A stretch of 64,000 nucleotides of DNA from Grammothele lineata (taxonomy: Eukaryota; Basidiomycota; Agaricomycetes; Polyporales; Polyporaceae). The translations under genes were made by a program, and so were the position numbers. The DNA lies in the NCBI GenBank assembly GCA_002150815.3, contig NDFF03000317.1, positions 434,001 through 498,000 of the forward strand, read 5' to 3'. Of the stretch, positions 60,521-64,000 are shown in pieces (position 1 is the first letter of the stretch; each line of letters begins with the position of its first letter). The notes beneath the pieces are model-generated. The model ran no database searches. It was not told where the DNA came from and saw nothing but the letters and a program-made list of their open reading frames with translations.

Positions 60521-63077
60521 CTAGTGCTCCTGGCGCGCGACATGCCCCGGTCCAATATCCTCCCCATCGACGAGCACGCCCTCGTCGTCCGCCTGCTCCT
60601 CACCTTCCACGTCTACATCCACATCCACGCCCACCACATCCACTCCGTTCGCCACAAACGGCACCGACATCGGCTCACCCTGCCCGTCATCCCCACTGGG
60701 CATCCTACTCGGGGCCGCGCTCTCATCGTCGAGCACAGGCGGGGGCGGCGCGCCCCGCCCGCGCATCCACTCGTCCGCCCACAAGTCCCTCACACGCGCG
60801 CGCCTCCGGGGATCGCGCACGAGCAACCTTCCAACAACCCGGCGCACGCCCTCGCTCGCCGCGAGCGCCTCCCCCTTGAGCTCCCCTTCTTCGTTGTAGC
60901 TCGTCTGATCGAGCGGGACCTCTGGCCACGAGAACGTGCCAACTGCGATCCTGTTCAGCAGAGCTTTCCGCTCCGCGCGCTTGCGGCGCTGCGTCTCCCA
61001 GTCCTGCTCCCGCTCGACGCCCTCCGGGCCCCCGGGGGCGTCGAACGGCAGCCGGCGCGTCGCGAGCGCGTACAGCACGACGCCCGCCGCCCACGCGTCC
61101 GTCGCGCGCCCGTCGTACGGGCGGCCCATTACGAGCTCGGGCGCCGCGTACGAGTCGGACCCGCAGAGCGTCGTGAGTTGCGGCGAGGCGGGGTCGACGA
61201 AGCGCGAGAGGCCGAAGTCGGTGAGCTTGATGAGCGACTGCGACGGGAGCGGGTGCTGGAACGGGTCGGTTGTCAGGAGGATGTCTGCGCGGGAGAGGAG
61301 AGGGGTCAGCGACGTAATGAGGGTAGATGGAAGTACGCACTCTCGAGCTTGATGTCCCGATGCACGAGCCCGACGCTGTGCATCCACGCGACCGCGCGAC
61401 ACAACTCGCCCCAGATCCTCCTCACGAGCGGCTCGTCCATCCGCGCGTGGCTTGCCGGGTTATCGACGAGGTCCAGGAGTTCTCCGCCCCCGACGCACTC
61501 GAGCACGAGGCAGTGGTGCGAGGGCGTGCTGAACGAGTGCAGGTATGAGACGATCGACGGGTGTGAGATGTGCTGGGGGCGAAAACGGTCAGTCACAGAT
61601 CGGCACGGCGCGCGGCGCGAGACACGCCTGGGGCCCGGCTGCCGCGTGAAGGGCGGCGAAGGCGAAGACGAAGACGAAGCACGCGCCAAGTTCCGCCCGA
61701 GAGCCTCACCTGACGCGCGATACGCAATACGGCGGGGAGAAAGGGGACCGAGAAGAGCCGAGAGACACTCACCCGCAGCACTTCGACCTCGCGCACGAAG
61801 CTCACCCGCGAGCGTGAGTTCGCATCGCACACCGACCTTTCCGTCATCTTCACCGCCACGAGCCGCCCGCCCGCGGTGGCTGCCGCCTTCCTGCGCGAGA
61901 GCTTGCCCCCCAACTCCCCGTCCTCGCGCTCCTGCGGAGAGAGTAGCACCGAACTGCCCTCGCCCGTCTCGCGCTCGCGCTCCTTGTCGGCCTTCTTGTT
62001 TCCCCGCGTCGGCCGCGTCCCATCGATCGTGCGCGGCCGTCGTCCCCTGAGGCTCCTAATCCGCGCGAGCGACGACTTGCGCACGAGCTCCAGCTGGCCA
62101 AGTTGCCCGTTCACGTCGCGCGCGAGCCACACGCTGCTGAATGAGCCCGTCCCGAGAGGCTTCACGAGTTCGAGCGCGAGCGACGAACTCGTCAGCGTCA
62201 AGCCCTGCTCGAGCTTCACGACGACTGGGGTGTGATCGGGTTCGGAGAGCGGGGGTGTGGGTGGGCCGAGTACGGACACATAGGGGTTCTCGTCCGGAAG
62301 CGCAGTGGGGCGCGGGGTGAGCTGATGGTGGGGCGAGGTGGGCCGGCGGCGGAGCGCGTCTTGTGGCTTGTCATCGAGCGGCAGGGGTGGCGGAGGCGGG
62401 TGGTGGTGGTGGAAGTGGAGGTCCGTGGGCGAATTCGTCTGTTCGCCACCGTGGAATCGAGGACCAGTTGCGGTGGTGTCGAGGAGGGCGGAGGCCAGTT
62501 GCTGTGAGTCGAGGTCGACAAAGTCCCGGCGCACGTTCGTCTGCCCCTGAGAGTGATCTGCGTGTGGAGGCCGGTCCGATTCGCTCCCGTAGCGCGCGCG
62601 AGAGGGGAAGAAACGTGAAAGCGGGGGAAGAGCGACGCGGTGATGGGGCGGGGAAGTCGAGTTATCACGCGAGCCTGCGGCGCTGGGCGGTGCGGGGGTG
62701 CCCGATAACGAGCGTATGCTCGGGGGCGGGGTGGGCAGGAGGGATGGGCCAAAGAACTCGGCGTTGAGGGAGCGGGGCGCCTTGTGTGGGACACGCGGGG
62801 TGTCGTCGGTGCTCACCTCGGACTTGTCAGATTGGACGGACTGGTGATCGTCGGAACCTGTGCGTCGGTGCGGGTTCGGCGGAGGCGAGGGCGCTGAGGT
62901 GTCATCGGCGAATGGGGACGCGAAAAAGGCGTAGGTCTTGCTGCCTGTGGGGGATGGAGGCGGGGAGGACGACGAGGAAGCGGCGGATGTGGCGGAGAGG
63001 ACGCTGAGGTGTGAGGAGCGTGTCGAAGAGCCTATTGAAGGGGAAGGGCTGAGGTGGTAGTTCCAGTTATCCAACAT
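60521..63077 (-). CDS. Serine/threonine protein kinase, NIM1/CAMK-like
   Basis: Three exons (61773-63077, 61341-61572, 60521-61284) total 2301 nt, or 766 aa. The first about 300 residues are Ser, Pro and His-rich and probably disordered. The kinase domain starts near residue 308 with LGTGSFSSVW. The ATP-binding lysine is in LVAVKM at about residue 410, after an extra charged insert of about 80 residues. The catalytic loop is HRDIKLEN (joined across the intron), followed by LTDFGLSRF and LCGSDSYAAPELVMG, which resembles fungal NIM1/CHK-type kinases. RDPRRRARVRDLW closes the domain. The C-terminus is acidic. Likely roles are cell-cycle, polarity or nutrient signalling. An upstream in-frame TTG at 63140 is not a likely start. 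Confidence 0.87.
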
Positions 63078-64000
63078 GACGGGGGATGAGGCGGGACGCT
63101 CGGAGTCTGCGGGAGTATATATGGTCGAGAGCGGAGACAAATGGCGTAGATTCTCCTAAGCAAACCTATGCCGCGCTGCTGATAGGGGATGACGGCAGTT
63201 ATGGGGGATTTCCGATAGGCGACGAGTTGTTAAATGGCGAGGCAAGTCGGAAGTGCGGGGGTAGAGGCGAAGAAGTAGAGCGCGAAAGGGGAGAAGTTTG
63301 AGAGGGAATATGGTCAAAGGCTGAGATGGAGGTCGGTATATGCGAACCCCAATGGGTGGCGAGCGGTCGATATAGCGGGTCTGGCCAGCCGGGAGGAGAT
63401 AGAGGAGGGGGGAAGAGAGGAGGATAGGAGGCAGGCAAGAAGAGAGGATAAGGAGCGTGGAGGGCTAACGTCAGCAAGCCATGGGAGAGAAGACGAGAGA
63501 GCTCGGCGCGGGTCCAAATGTTGTCGTCCTAGTGGGGTCAGTGAGCGACCAGTGAGCGGGCGAACAAAGCATGCACAAGCTCCCGCGTCCCTCCAGGACC
63601 CCCGAATATCCACCAAGAGCTTACATCTCTCGGGGGTCCCGAAACGGCCATTTTCGGGGGTCCGGCCTGCGGCCGGATTCGGTGATCTGCATGTAACCTC
63701 CGGGACCTTCGGTCAGATTCGGTTTTCGGCGGCATACAACATTGATTTGTCAGCCGTTTTTTCGCTCGAAAAAGGCCACCGGAGGCCCCAAAATCGCTCC
63801 GGCGCGCTCTGCGCGCATGGTTCTTTCGCCTACACAAGTCGCCTTGAAGCCGCGAAGGAAACATCAGCATGTAAGATTGAATCACATATGTCTGAACGGC
63901 ATCGTTAGCTATAGGCGCTCGCATCATGGATAGGCTCATGAGCTCATATGCTGTGAAAACAGCAGTATTTGCGACTGAGAGGTAGTACTCGTGACACTCC
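63078..64000. other. Right-edge spacer with hairpin-rich segment
   Basis: The left part should be promoter and 5' UTR of the kinase. From about 63640 to 63820 the sequence carries several hairpins, listed separately. The frame 63552-63908 across it is open but reads as translated hairpins, not as a known protein. Confidence 0.45.
63661..63816. repeat. Cluster of short hairpins, candidate dispersed repeat
   Basis: Within about 160 bp are a 7-bp stem with a 3-nt loop (63661-63677), a 4-bp stem (63704-63714), a 7-bp stem with a 2-nt loop (63758-63773) and a 6-bp stem with a 12-nt loop (63779-63802). Overlapping the last is another 6-bp stem with a 3-nt loop (63802-63816). The density and the GC-rich stems with AT-rich stretches between them suggest a repeat unit and not unique promoter DNA. 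Confidence 0.5.

Noticed and set aside
60524..62050. Long plus-strand frame of 508 codons
   Set aside because: It lies opposite the kinase exons in GC-rich DNA, crosses their introns and has no family motif; it is an antisense shadow.

Overview
The window is nuclear DNA of a basidiomycete fungus, most likely an Agaricomycete. Protein-coding genes are cut by many short GT-AG introns, mostly 45-70 nt. Codon use is GC-rich. Several families present are typical of mushroom-forming fungi: a FunK1-type kinase, DUF6697 proteins and DUF6533 membrane proteins. I rebuilt exons by hand from splice sites, reading frame and remembered family motifs. No database search was run, so family names are recognition and not hit lists.

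Left part (1-11 kb): the 5' half of a CBM21-type protein phosphatase 1 regulatory subunit runs off the left edge. It is followed by a spacer with TGACGTCA-like palindromes, a FunK1 kinase lacking most of its N-lobe, and two tandem DUF6697 genes that share intron positions but differ at the C-terminus.

Middle (11-33 kb): an Ariadne-type RBR ubiquitin ligase lies divergent to the mRNA 3'-end factor PFS2. Then come a glyoxalase-like protein, a 27-exon type II P-type cation ATPase resembling Na+/K+-ATPases, a gene-poor 4.9 kb stretch, a single-pass membrane protein and an HMG-box transcription factor.

Housekeeping block (36-52 kb): MCP1 and RPA34 are divergent, NGG1/ADA3 and an SLC41-type Mg2+ transporter are divergent, and a class I histone deacetylase with a basic AT-hook-like tail is divergent to PER1. 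A HIT-family hydrolase follows. Chromatin and transcription functions are frequent here (SAGA subunit, deacetylase, Pol I subunit).

Right part (53-64 kb): a tandem pair of DUF6533 multi-pass membrane proteins, a long spacer, a serine/threonine kinase with a large insert in its N-lobe, and a hairpin-rich segment near the edge that looks like a dispersed repeat. I found no convincing tRNA, rRNA, CRISPR array or intact transposon. No single undescribed system stands out. The best leads are the Cys-Asn-Arg catalytic site of the RBR ligase, the altered M5 cation site of the ATPase, the AT-hook deacetylase, the tandem DUF6697 and DUF6533 pairs and the hairpin cluster.
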